Below the pieces are notes generated by a model that had not been told where the DNA came from, did not search any database, and was given only the letters and a program-made list of their open reading frames with translations. A stretch of DNA of 7,523 nucleotides, taken from Candidatus Delongbacteria bacterium. GTDB lineage: Bacteria > Delongbacteria > UBA4055. The position numbers and the translations under genes were made by a program. Of this stretch, positions 1 to 6,571 are shown piece after piece. Numbering within the stretch: position 1 is the stretch's first letter; every line of letters begins with the position of its first letter. Location: assembly GCA_027858795.1 (NCBI GenBank), contig JAQICF010000210.1, forward strand, positions 1-7,523, in the 5' to 3' direction.

Positions 1-326
1 GGTGGTAAATTTTCTAAATTATCTTCTAAAATACCATTACTTACTGTTCGAATATAAGCAGGATTATCTTCAGGTACAGCTAATACCTCTTCTTTAATAT
101 TCCAATATTCTAACATATCTTCTTTTAAATCAGGATTATTTTCTATCTTTAAAGCAGTATAAATTAAGTATTTATTAAGTAATTCAATTACTACTTGCTT
201 ATCAAGAATATCAAAATTAATAAGTGAATTATTTGTTATTTTTCCAATTCTTACTCTTTTGATAGTTTTTTTATCATCAGCAGTTTCCTTTTCGACAATG
301 ATGTAGTCAGGTATATTATTATACAT
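1..326 (-). CDS. Unrecognised protein, N-terminal 108 residues (cut by window edge)
   Basis: This reading frame stays open on the minus strand from an ATG at 326-324 to the left edge of the window, giving 108 codons plus two bases. The start is supported by a GGAG site about nine bases before the ATG. The protein begins MYNNIPDYIIVEKETADDKK and continues with a lysine-rich stretch, then a predicted helix (about residues 40-60) rich in Leu, Ile and Tyr. No signal peptide, membrane segment or catalytic motif is visible and I do not recognise the family. It lies 100 bases downstream of the helical-protein gene in the same direction. It could be a fifth gene of that operon or the first gene of a separate unit, because the gap contains a TATAAT-like box. 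The true length and C-terminal domain lie outside the window. Confidence 0.7.
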   Translation of the reverse strand, partial: MYNNIPDYIIVEKETADDKKTIKRVRIGKITNNSLINFDILDKQVVIELLNKYLIYTALKIENNPDLKEDMLEYWNIKEEVLAVPEDNPAYIRTVSNGILEDNLENLP

Positions 327-358
327 AGGAAGGTTCTCCAATTGAAGTTTAATTAGGT

Positions 359-391
359 ATTATATATTACTCAACAGTCTATTTTTATCAA
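359..391 (-). promoter_or_regulatory. Possible weak promoter before the leftmost gene
   Basis: On the minus strand a perfect TATAAT (plus positions 359-364) lies about 33 bases before the ATG of the leftmost gene. The only good -35-like word, TTGATA (386-391), is 21 bases away, which is too far for a standard sigma70 promoter. The region is very AT-rich, so a TATAAT can arise by chance. Confidence 0.25.
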
Positions 392-426
392 TTACTTCAT
401 TTCTTAGACACCCTCCGATTTAATCA

Positions 427-1197
427 TTATTCTTCTATTTGATAAAAATCCTGATTTTTAAATATATTAATCCAATCTTGTTCGAAGATTGCTTGAGCTT
501 CTAGTCTTAATTTCATAGCCTTCTTATCATTTCCAATTTTTTCAGCGATAATGGCATCGTTAATTTTTTTCATTGCTCTAAATTTACAACATCGCTCTTT
601 TGATTTATATATAACTTCTTTTAATTCATCTGTGAGTTTGTTACACTTAATCAAAATACTTTCAGCCTCATTTACTTCATAAATAATACTTTTTATCGAA
701 CTTAATGTAAAAATTTCTCTGATAAGTGATTTTTGGATTACTTCTGAATATCTCAAATATTCTAATTTAACAATCAATTCCTCAGCAGTAGTCCGTAATT
801 TCTGCCCTTTTGTCATTATGACATGACTACTCTCATAAGTATTATTCTCTTTAAGATCATTAAGAACTTCTATTTTATTTTTTAGTGCTTCAATAGACCA
901 ATAATCATCAATAGAATTCTTTTTAACACTTTTTCGAGCTTCTTTTATATCTTTTTCAAATTCTTCAATAAATTCTTCAATGGTATATTCTTCATCATTA
1001 ATTTCATACATATCATCATCTTCATTTTCGTTTCTTTTAGTACTATTTTTACTGTCAATTATACCTCGCTGAGCTAAATTATAAATAAATTCATCAACTT
1101 CAATTAAAGCATCTTTAGTATCCATCTTAGCTATTCTTTTTATTTTATCTAAATATGATTGTATTTCATCTTCAGATAAATTAGTAAATTTATGCAT
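427..1197 (-). CDS. Unrecognised acidic helical protein, 256 residues
   Basis: The gene starts at an ATG with a strong AAAGGAG site. That site sits directly after the TAA stop of the upstream DUF2130 gene, so the two are only 11 bases apart and probably translationally coupled. The protein appears almost wholly alpha-helical and highly charged. An N-terminal helical part (about 1-50) is followed by a low-complexity acidic linker (about 53-75, Asn/Glu/Asp-rich), and then by several long amphipathic helices to the C terminus. No signal peptide or membrane segment is visible. The only cysteines are a CC pair near residue 204 and one about 19 residues earlier, so there is no zinc ribbon. I do not recognise the family and see no catalytic motif. 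As the last gene of the tightly spaced block it is plausibly a partner or regulator of the nuclease-like proteins upstream. That role is inferred from position only. Confidence 0.8.
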   Translation of the reverse strand: MHKFTNLSEDEIQSYLDKIKRIAKMDTKDALIEVDEFIYNLAQRGIIDSKNSTKRNENEDDDMYEINDEEYTIEEFIEEFEKDIKEARKSVKKNSIDDYWSIEALKNKIEVLNDLKENNTYESSHVIMTKGQKLRTTAEELIVKLEYLRYSEVIQKSLIREIFTLSSIKSIIYEVNEAESILIKCNKLTDELKEVIYKSKERCCKFRAMKKINDAIIAEKIGNDKKAMKLRLEAQAIFEQDWINIFKNQDFYQIEE

Positions 1198-1208
1198 CGC
1201 TTACTCCT

Positions 1209-2450
1209 TTACTTTATTTTTTCATCGTCCTCTGTATCAGTAATTTCGGAATCATCAAGTTCTAACATATTAACAGTTTGGATAGCATTCCCACCGATAC
1301 CTTTTATGGAGCCATACATTCCAATAGTATTATTTAACACTTTTTCAATCTGTGCATCCCTAGTTTTCCAGAGTCTCGCCATTGCTCTTTTCTCTTTATC
1401 AATATCATTTTTCATGGAAGTGAATCCTTCCACAATAGCCTCTATATGCAATCTAAACTCACTACCAGTTAGATAATCATAAAGCATAGACATCTTATCA
1501 CCTTTATTTTCCTGCGTAGCGATAGCATTACTAATCTGTATCATTGACTCCCTCAAAACTATCACAAGGCTCTTAAATTCCAAATAATTACAAATCCATA
1601 TACCATTTTTCTGTCCAGCTCTTTCCATATCCTTCGGCATTGCATCAGTTACTAGAACACCGATATTTGCCTTTTTTCCCTGCATATCAGCTTTGAATTT
1701 ATCCAACCATGTATTTTGAAATTCCTTAGTCAACTTACTTTCATAATATATCGTCCCACATTCCTGACCTAATTTATCCTTTACAAATTGGATACAGTCA
1801 GCTCCTCTTGCTCCTTTCTTTATTTCGTCAATTTGATCATAAGGGAAAGACTCTTTCAAATATTTTTCAATTGCAAGCTCCATGGATTCACCTTGAAGTT
1901 GCATAGAACCTTGATCCGCCTTTCGTTTCATCTCTTCAGCAAGTTTCTTGTTATCTTCTATTTGTTTTAATAAACCTTGTTTTTCAACTTCAAAAGATTC
2001 TCTCTCCTTAGTTCGAGCATTAACTTCAATTTCTTTTTTATTATTAAGCATTTCTTCTTTTAATCTCAATTCATAATCTTCTTCTCTGTCTTTAAGTTCA
2101 TTCTCTTTTTCTAATATTTCTAACTCTTTTTTCTTTAGTTCGCGGTTCTCTTCTTTTCTTTTTTTATTTTCCTTTTCCAAAGATTTCATTTTATCATCAA
2201 ATTCTTCCTGTAAGCCTTTTTCTATTTTATCTTTTTCCATATTAAGCTGCTTCTTCAATTCTATTTTTACAAGTTTGTCTTGATTTTCTTTTCGCAGTTC
2301 CAGATCTTCTTTTTCTTGTTTAAGTTTATTCAATTCCTCATTTAATAATTCATCATATTTTGCTTTAATATTATCTTCTATTTGACTAGATAATACTTTT
2401 TCTACATCAAATTCATGCCCACAACTTGGACATTTTATTTTATCACTCAT
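1209..2450 (-). CDS. DUF2130 family protein: zinc knuckle, coiled coil and PD-(D/E)XK-like core
   Basis: The 413-residue protein begins MSDKIKCPSCGHEFDVEKVL, with one CxxC knuckle at C7 and C10, as is usual in this family. Residues about 28-180 are Glu/Lys/Leu-rich and form a long coiled coil. The conserved DUF2130 core follows: QGESMELAIEKYL (186-198), GARGADCIQFV with D218 (213-223), and IYYESKL with E237-x-K239 (234-240). The spacing of E191, D218, E237 and K239 matches a PD-(D/E)XK nuclease core, to which this family has been related. I know of no firmly established biochemical function. The start has GGAGT six bases upstream and lies 21 bases after the stop of the 465-residue gene. The C terminus ends in an acidic tail. 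The family call is firm. DNA cleavage is inferred from the motif, and the coiled coil suggests oligomers or a DNA-tethered scaffold. Confidence 0.92.
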   Translation of the reverse strand: MSDKIKCPSCGHEFDVEKVLSSQIEDNIKAKYDELLNEELNKLKQEKEDLELRKENQDKLVKIELKKQLNMEKDKIEKGLQEEFDDKMKSLEKENKKRKEENRELKKKELEILEKENELKDREEDYELRLKEEMLNNKKEIEVNARTKERESFEVEKQGLLKQIEDNKKLAEEMKRKADQGSMQLQGESMELAIEKYLKESFPYDQIDEIKKGARGADCIQFVKDKLGQECGTIYYESKLTKEFQNTWLDKFKADMQGKKANIGVLVTDAMPKDMERAGQKNGIWICNYLEFKSLVIVLRESMIQISNAIATQENKGDKMSMLYDYLTGSEFRLHIEAIVEGFTSMKNDIDKEKRAMARLWKTRDAQIEKVLNNTIGMYGSIKGIGGNAIQTVNMLELDDSEITDTEDDEKIK

Positions 2451-2471
2451 TTTGTACTCCGTAAATTATAC

Positions 2472-3869
2472 TTATATTTCTACCTCGGTGGAATCTTTTA
2501 TTTTTGGTTTTGCTTCAGGTTTTTTCCAATTTTTCAAATTTTGAACAATTACTTGATAGTAATCAATTATCATTTTCTCAATAATTTCAATAAACTTCGT
2601 TGGCGATGCAAAATTTCCTTTACCGAAGTGCTTATTCAATATAACTCTAAAATCATTTATTCTTTTTCCATCTTTTAATTCGTCATAAAACTTATCATAA
2701 TCATTCCATTTGTGACACTCTAACCCTTTCGTATTCTTGACATTTATTTCAATATTTAATTCTTCTTCTAATTTCTTGAATTTTTCACAATTTATACTTT
2801 TAGCTTTTATTATATGCTTCTCAAACCAACTCAATTGACCTTTGATGGTCTTTTTATCTTGTGTAACATTTGTTCTTACTTCCATTCTCACATATTTTGT
2901 ATCAAAAGCAACTCGAATTTTTAGATCAGAAACACAACCTTTTATTTTAAATATTGAAATCAATTCTTTTTTATCAATGAGATTTTTTACATCTTCATCA
3001 ATTCTACCTTGTAAATTATTCTTATATTTTTTTAATCCTGTTTTAACAAATAGACCTAATTTTCTACTAAGAATTAAAGCTAAATCTTTTTCTTCTTGTT
3101 GCCAGCTTGCTACTGCGTCAAGAATATCTTTATCATTACGACTAATCTTTGAACTAGTATCCAATTTTGTAATTGCTTCTTTCCATCCTTTTTTCATTCG
3201 TGTAAATCCAAATACTCCTGATATTTCATGTTCAAAGTAAGAAACTATTTCTCTCATTATTTCAACTTGGTCTTCATCATCAATATTGCTTTCGTTATCA
3301 AAAAGTAATATATGAGCCATTGTTAGGATATGTGACCATGAAAAATGAAATATTTCGATAGTATTAGGAACTTTTAATTTTAAAGGCGATTGAGTTGGTT
3401 TAGAGACAAATTCATTAGAAATTGTTACAATCTTTGAAATACCATATTCTTTGGCAACTTTTATATAATTTTCAATTTGATCCTGTTGCAATGTATTGCT
3501 TTTATTCTTTATCTCAAAAAGTATCGCTTTTTTAATCTTACCCACTGTTACTTGTAAAAGCATACCATCAGGTCTATCATCTTTTTCCTTATATTTTGCA
3601 AAATTAACTTCAGTATAAGTATAAATTCGACCCATTTTCTGTGTAATCCCAATTTTAGAAAAAAACATTTCTCTAAATTCTTTAACAAGTCTTAAGGCAC
3701 TTAGAAAAATAGATGTTAATGCCATTTCACTACCACCCTGTTTTGCCACAGGAATTAGTCTAGTCTTTTGCACAGTGATTTCTTTTGGATTTGCATCTGG
3801 ATCTTTTAGAATTACATCAAACTCAGATTTTTTTAAACCTTCGATCTTTGTTAGTTTTTTCTTTGCCAT
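2472..3869 (-). CDS. PD-(D/E)XK nuclease-like protein with QxxxY motif, 465 residues
   Basis: The N-terminal half carries what looks like a complete PD-(D/E)XK active site: a possible helix glutamate E87, then RPDG with D101, then the strand AILFEIKNK with E119-x-K121, then QIENY (Q131xxxY135). This last motif resembles motif IV of RecB/Cas4-type nucleases. After the core come ISKIVTISNEF (144-154) and IEIFHFSWSHIL (171-182), and then a region with SGVFGF and WQQEEKDLALILSRKLG. This layout resembles a family of uncharacterised proteins of about 450 residues that I recall from diverse bacteria, without a function name. No membrane segment is present. The start has a GAGG site. The gene lies 55 bases after the cyclase stop and 21 bases before the DUF2130 start, so one transcript is likely. 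A nuclease effector role is inferred. DNA or RNA specificity cannot be told, and the C-terminal half (about 200-465) could sense a ligand. Confidence 0.8.
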   Translation of the reverse strand: MAKKKLTKIEGLKKSEFDVILKDPDANPKEITVQKTRLIPVAKQGGSEMALTSIFLSALRLVKEFREMFFSKIGITQKMGRIYTYTEVNFAKYKEKDDRPDGMLLQVTVGKIKKAILFEIKNKSNTLQQDQIENYIKVAKEYGISKIVTISNEFVSKPTQSPLKLKVPNTIEIFHFSWSHILTMAHILLFDNESNIDDEDQVEIMREIVSYFEHEISGVFGFTRMKKGWKEAITKLDTSSKISRNDKDILDAVASWQQEEKDLALILSRKLGLFVKTGLKKYKNNLQGRIDEDVKNLIDKKELISIFKIKGCVSDLKIRVAFDTKYVRMEVRTNVTQDKKTIKGQLSWFEKHIIKAKSINCEKFKKLEEELNIEINVKNTKGLECHKWNDYDKFYDELKDGKRINDFRVILNKHFGKGNFASPTKFIEIIEKMIIDYYQVIVQNLKNWKKPEAKPKIKDSTEVEI

Positions 3870-3895
3870 TTTTACCTCGATTTATTATTTGTATG

Positions 3896-3922
3896 AATTT
3901 TAATATAATTGTAATTAAAATT
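3896..3922 (-). repeat. AT-only perfect inverted repeat between cyclase and nuclease genes
   Basis: The 9-base arms AATTTTAAT (3896-3904) and ATTAAAATT (3914-3922) are exact reverse complements around a 9-base loop. They lie directly after the cyclase stop codon. An all-AT stem is too weak for a convincing intrinsic terminator. It might trim or stabilise the message, or be chance in AT-rich DNA. Confidence 0.5.
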
Positions 3923-3924
3923 TT

Positions 3925-4656
3925 TTAATTCGCTTTAGATTTGCAGAATCTTAAGAACATTTCCGTATTCAAAGCTTTAATGTATACTTGTTCACCATAT
4001 GTTTTGTTATGCTTTAAAAATGAATTTAAAACAAATTGTCTTAAATCAATTATTTTATCAAGCTCATAATTGTCATTATCTCCTTCAGCTATTAAAAAAT
4101 TCATTAGATTTAAATTTTTATCACCTTTTTTTAAAGGAGTATTGTAATTGAAGTATAGATCATTCTTATGTACCTCTAGAATTTTAACATTCACTGATTC
4201 TAAAATTGAACACGCTGAGAGATTAATTGTCTTTTCAGCTTCGTAAGCATTTATTATAGGTTTACCTGCAAAAGTATTTTGTATTATTACGTGTTCTCCA
4301 TAATCTATGCTACCACGTAAAGGTAAGCCTTCTTTAAAACTATATTTCAGCAAATAAGAACTGTAAAGTAAAAATATAAGCAACTCTGTTTTGTATGCCT
4401 CAGATTCTTTTTCACATTCCAACGATATTAAAATTGTATCACTAAAGATAAGCGTCTTAATTTGCTTAACAGTCTCAATGTGGTTTGTACTTTCTAAACC
4501 AAATGCTTTAATTGCTGAATTAGGTAATTCTTTAACATCTTTTAATAATTTTTCAATAATGTGTATTAAGTAAGTAATCTCATTATTATCAAGTAACGAT
4601 TTATAACCTAATATATCAAAAAATCCAATTAATCCCTTCTTTACCTTTGTAGTCAT
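3925..4656 (-). CDS. Class III nucleotidyl cyclase-like protein (Pycsar-type cyclase candidate)
   Basis: The 243-residue protein has the layout of a minimal class III cyclase catalytic domain with no added N-terminal sensor. The first strand GLIGFFDILGYKSLL carries D14. A hairpin LIFSDTILISL carries D73, and these two Asp occupy the places of the two metal-binding residues. LPLRGSIDYG (111-120) corresponds to the conserved glycine-containing strand. AGKPIINAYEAEK (130-142) resembles the G...N.A..xE segment around the substrate pocket. Known relatives with this architecture include the PycC enzymes, which make cCMP or cUMP during phage infection. The substrate here cannot be read from sequence. 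It is the first gene of the operon, behind a good promoter, with a short GGAAG site four bases before the ATG. No membrane segment is present. The cyclase-like call is fairly firm. A defence role is inferred from the compact form and the nuclease-like neighbours. Confidence 0.78.
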   Translation of the reverse strand: MTTKVKKGLIGFFDILGYKSLLDNNEITYLIHIIEKLLKDVKELPNSAIKAFGLESTNHIETVKQIKTLIFSDTILISLECEKESEAYKTELLIFLLYSSYLLKYSFKEGLPLRGSIDYGEHVIIQNTFAGKPIINAYEAEKTINLSACSILESVNVKILEVHKNDLYFNYNTPLKKGDKNLNLMNFLIAEGDNDNYELDKIIDLRQFVLNSFLKHNKTYGEQVYIKALNTEMFLRFCKSKAN

Positions 4657-4698
4657 TTTACTTCCGTATTTTAGTAACTATTTATATTTCTTTACAGG

Positions 4699-4728
4699 AA
4701 TATAAGTAAATTCAATTTGAAAAGTCAA
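4699..4728 (-). promoter_or_regulatory. Sigma70-type promoter of the cyclase operon
   Basis: On the minus strand TTGACT (plus positions 4723-4728) and TATATT (4699-4704) are separated by 18 bases. Transcription would start near 4692, leaving an untranslated leader of about 35 bases before the cyclase ATG at 4656. No operator palindrome is evident next to it. This is the best promoter match in the window. Confidence 0.6.
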
Positions 4729-4763
4729 AAATAGTTTTCATTTGTTCCTTCATGTTATTTTTA

Positions 4764-4827
4764 GACAACGATGCTTTCTACATCCAATCCCAAAATTCCA
4801 GGTTGTCATAATGCTTATTCAGCATCG
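4764..4827. repeat. Structured intergenic segment with interleaved inverted repeats
   Basis: Three sets of complementary arms share this segment: GACAAC (4764-4769) with GTTGTC (4802-4807), CGATGCT (4769-4775) with AGCATCG (4821-4827), and a small hairpin ATGCT (4811-4815) with AGCAT (4821-4825). The first two pairs interleave, so they cannot both form as simple nested stems. They are either alternatives or a pseudoknot. The segment is visibly richer in G and C than its surroundings. It lies between the DUF1643 stop and the cyclase promoter and has no poly-T tract of a standard terminator. Its role is unknown. Confidence 0.5.
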
Positions 4828-4872
4828 CTACTTCCAAAGGCAGTTAAAAAAACCTAACACCCTCAAATTTCA

Positions 4873-5379
4873 TTAGTATCGAATTTCTTTATCCTCAGGA
4901 CAAAGATCATTTAAACTTTTTGAGAATCCTGATTTTGTTAATTCTCCAAAGTGATAAAATTTAGCATCAGGTAGTAATTCTAAAACTAAATTTCGTACTT
5001 CTTCAGATCTCTTAATTACCATATCAGATATTTTTTTATTTTCAGGTTCTCCGACTGCAAAAAAGATCTTATTAACAGCAGGAATTATTCTTTTAATTTT
5101 CTCATTACCATCTTCAGCGATAAGTTCTTCAAGTGATTCAGTGTGCATTTCAGAAAAATTACCTATTTTAGTGAATAAATTAAAAATGTAAAGCCTTGTA
5201 TACCCTCTTTGAGTCAGATCATCATATACTCTTTCAGGATACTTGAATGAAAAAGTGGGAGAGTTTAAGCAAAATACTGCTAAAGTACTCTCCTTACTAT
5301 AATCCTGAACTAACACATGCATTATCCATCTTATGTGTTTTTTCCAAGCAGTTAATTCTTCTAATGACCTGTGTTTCAT
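4873..5379 (-). CDS. DUF1643 domain protein, 168 residues
   Basis: The protein fits the DUF1643 pattern. An N-terminal helical part is followed by VFCLNSPTFS (35-44, the place of the family's LNPS-like motif), then QRGYTRLYIFNLFTKIG (57-73), a strand IFFAVGEPE (105-113), and near the end KFYHFGELTKSGFSKSLNDL (140-159), matching the family's H.G.TK.G.P.H-like ending. These are small cytoplasmic proteins of unknown function, and its length is typical. The start is supported by a GGAG site about eight bases before the ATG. The gene is divergent from holA across a 135-base gap. It contains four GATC words in 507 bases, like holA and nrdR and unlike the operon to its left, so it seems to belong to the resident chromosome. 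Its stop codon marks the edge of the putative acquired region. Confidence 0.8.
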   Translation of the reverse strand: MKHRSLEELTAWKKHIRWIMHVLVQDYSKESTLAVFCLNSPTFSFKYPERVYDDLTQRGYTRLYIFNLFTKIGNFSEMHTESLEELIAEDGNEKIKRIIPAVNKIFFAVGEPENKKISDMVIKRSEEVRNLVLELLPDAKFYHFGELTKSGFSKSLNDLCPEDKEIRY

Positions 5380-5458
5380 AATATATCTCCTTTAAAATTT
5401 ATAAATCGTAACAACACAGGTAATATAGATAAGTATGAGGGACAAATAATGGCGTAGG

Positions 5459-5479
5459 AAGAATGACAACATTATTCTT
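5459..5479. repeat. Small hairpin in the DUF1643/holA divergent gap
   Basis: AAGAAT (5459-5464) and ATTCTT (5474-5479) are reverse complements around a 9-base loop. The hairpin sits 36 bases before the holA ATG in the 135-base gap between divergent genes. It could be an operator, or part of the 5' leader of holA. The stem is short and chance is a real alternative. Confidence 0.3.
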
Positions 5480-5514
5480 TTGCCTTATTACTTCAAATCA
5501 ATTAAATTTCATCC

Positions 5515-6567
5515 ATGGCAAAAGCATCCAAAAATATCGATATCAACAAACACACTATATACTTTTTCACTGGTGAAGATCAGTACTCAATTGAGCAAAA
5601 AGTTCATGAAATTATCCCAATGTATATGGATGAGGATCTTAAAGATTTCAATTATAATCATTTTAATGAAGAAAATGTATCTGGAGAAAGTATAAGCCTT
5701 GCTCTTTTTTCCTTGCCTGTTATGGCTGAAAAAAGAATAGTTTATATCTCTAATATCGAAAAAATGAACTCCGAAGTGACTGATCTGCTTTCAAAATTTA
5801 TCAAGAAAAATATAGATACAACAGTTTTGATCCTAACCGGAATTAAACCTGATAAACGAAAAGTGTTTTTTAAAGAGATCGCAAAACATCCAAATAGTTT
5901 CTCACAGGAATTCAAGCAGAAAAATGAAAGAGAAATAATGCAATGGATGAAGAATTACATAATGTCAAAGAACAAGAAGATCAGCAATAAAGGCCTCATG
6001 CTTCTCTCTATTAGCATATCTTCACATCTATCAAATATTGCATCTGAGATAGACAAGCTGATCGAATATTCATCTGGTTCAGAAATAACTGAAGATACTA
6101 TAGAAAGTGTTCTTGGTATTTCAAAAGAATTTAATATCTTCAAATTACAGTCAAATGTTGTAAATAAAAATATTAACGAAGCAATAAATATATGTGATAA
6201 TATTCTAAAATCTAAAAGTAATAGAATGGATCCAATCGGTATCAACTTATTCCTATCCAGGATATTTATATCGGCTTTTGAGATAGCTTATGTAGCATTG
6301 GTAAATAAAATTTCAATTGATGCATCTGCAAAAAAACAGGGCTTTAATAATGCATGGAGGGATGCTGACACTATTACATGTGCAAAAAAATATAATGCCG
6401 GCGAATTAATTCGGATCTTGAGATATTTTTTGGAGTGTGATATAAAGCTTAAATCTAGTTATCAAGATAGTAAAACTGCAATTTTTGTGTTACTTGAAAA
6501 AATTATTAAGCAAGGAAATAATAAAGATTGTGAATATTTAGAATATTTCGACACCTTAAGAACGTGA
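5515..6567 (+). CDS. holA: DNA polymerase III delta subunit (clamp loader)
   Basis: The delta subunit is part of the clamp-loader complex and opens the beta sliding clamp so that it can be placed on primed DNA. The 350-residue length is normal for the family. The N-terminal strand IYFFTGEDQYSIEQKVHEI (15-33) matches the family's (L)Y(L)(L)xGE(D/E)xYL(I)xE motif, but lacks a Walker A lysine, as expected for delta. SLALFSLPVMAEKRIVYI (61-78) matches the segment preceding the second strand, usually seen as 'lpFf..rrlV.v'. NIASEIDKL (174-182) matches the conserved 'l..EieKL' helix of the second domain. The C-terminal third is the all-helical collar. A stop codon lies in frame four codons upstream (5503-5505), so ATG 5515 is the first ATG available. 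There is no Shine-Dalgarno match before it, unlike most genes here. The gene ends four bases from the convergent lipoprotein gene. Confidence 0.93.
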   Translation: MAKASKNIDINKHTIYFFTGEDQYSIEQKVHEIIPMYMDEDLKDFNYNHFNEENVSGESISLALFSLPVMAEKRIVYISNIEKMNSEVTDLLSKFIKKNIDTTVLILTGIKPDKRKVFFKEIAKHPNSFSQEFKQKNEREIMQWMKNYIMSKNKKISNKGLMLLSISISSHLSNIASEIDKLIEYSSGSEITEDTIESVLGISKEFNIFKLQSNVVNKNINEAINICDNILKSKSNRMDPIGINLFLSRIFISAFEIAYVALVNKISIDASAKKQGFNNAWRDADTITCAKKYNAGELIRILRYFLECDIKLKSSYQDSKTAIFVLLEKIIKQGNNKDCEYLEYFDTLRT

Positions 6568-6571
6568 TTTA

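Noticed and set aside
1192..3240. Plus-strand open frames at 1192-1476, 1788-1970, 2415-2678 and 2842-3240
   Set aside because: They lie antisense inside well-supported minus-strand genes, have no ribosome sites, and show the Phe/Leu/Ser-rich make-up expected of reversed AT-rich coding sequence.
3896..3922. Intrinsic terminator ending the cyclase transcript
   Set aside because: The stem has no G-C pairs and no clean U-tract follows on the minus strand, so strong termination is unlikely.
4391..4573. Plus-strand 60-codon frame within the cyclase gene
   Set aside because: It is antisense to the cyclase motifs, with no ribosome site or recognisable features.
4764..4858. Integron attC site (ACCTAAC at 4852-4858 fits RYYYAAC / GTTRRRY)
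   Set aside because: No correctly placed partner box or symmetric L boxes are found, and the GACAAC/GTTGTC arms do not fit the R-box consensus. A seven-base degenerate match is expected by chance.
5459..5479. Intrinsic terminator for holA or DUF1643
   Set aside because: The hairpin has a weak 6-base AT-rich stem and lies upstream of both divergent genes, so it does not end either transcript.
5480..5695. Plus-strand frame overlapping the start of holA in another frame
   Set aside because: It overlaps the recognisable N terminus of holA and has no family features of its own.
5955..6245. Minus-strand frame inside holA, and a similar one inside nrdR (7309-7121)
   Set aside because: Both are antisense to confidently identified genes and have biased, non-protein-like composition.
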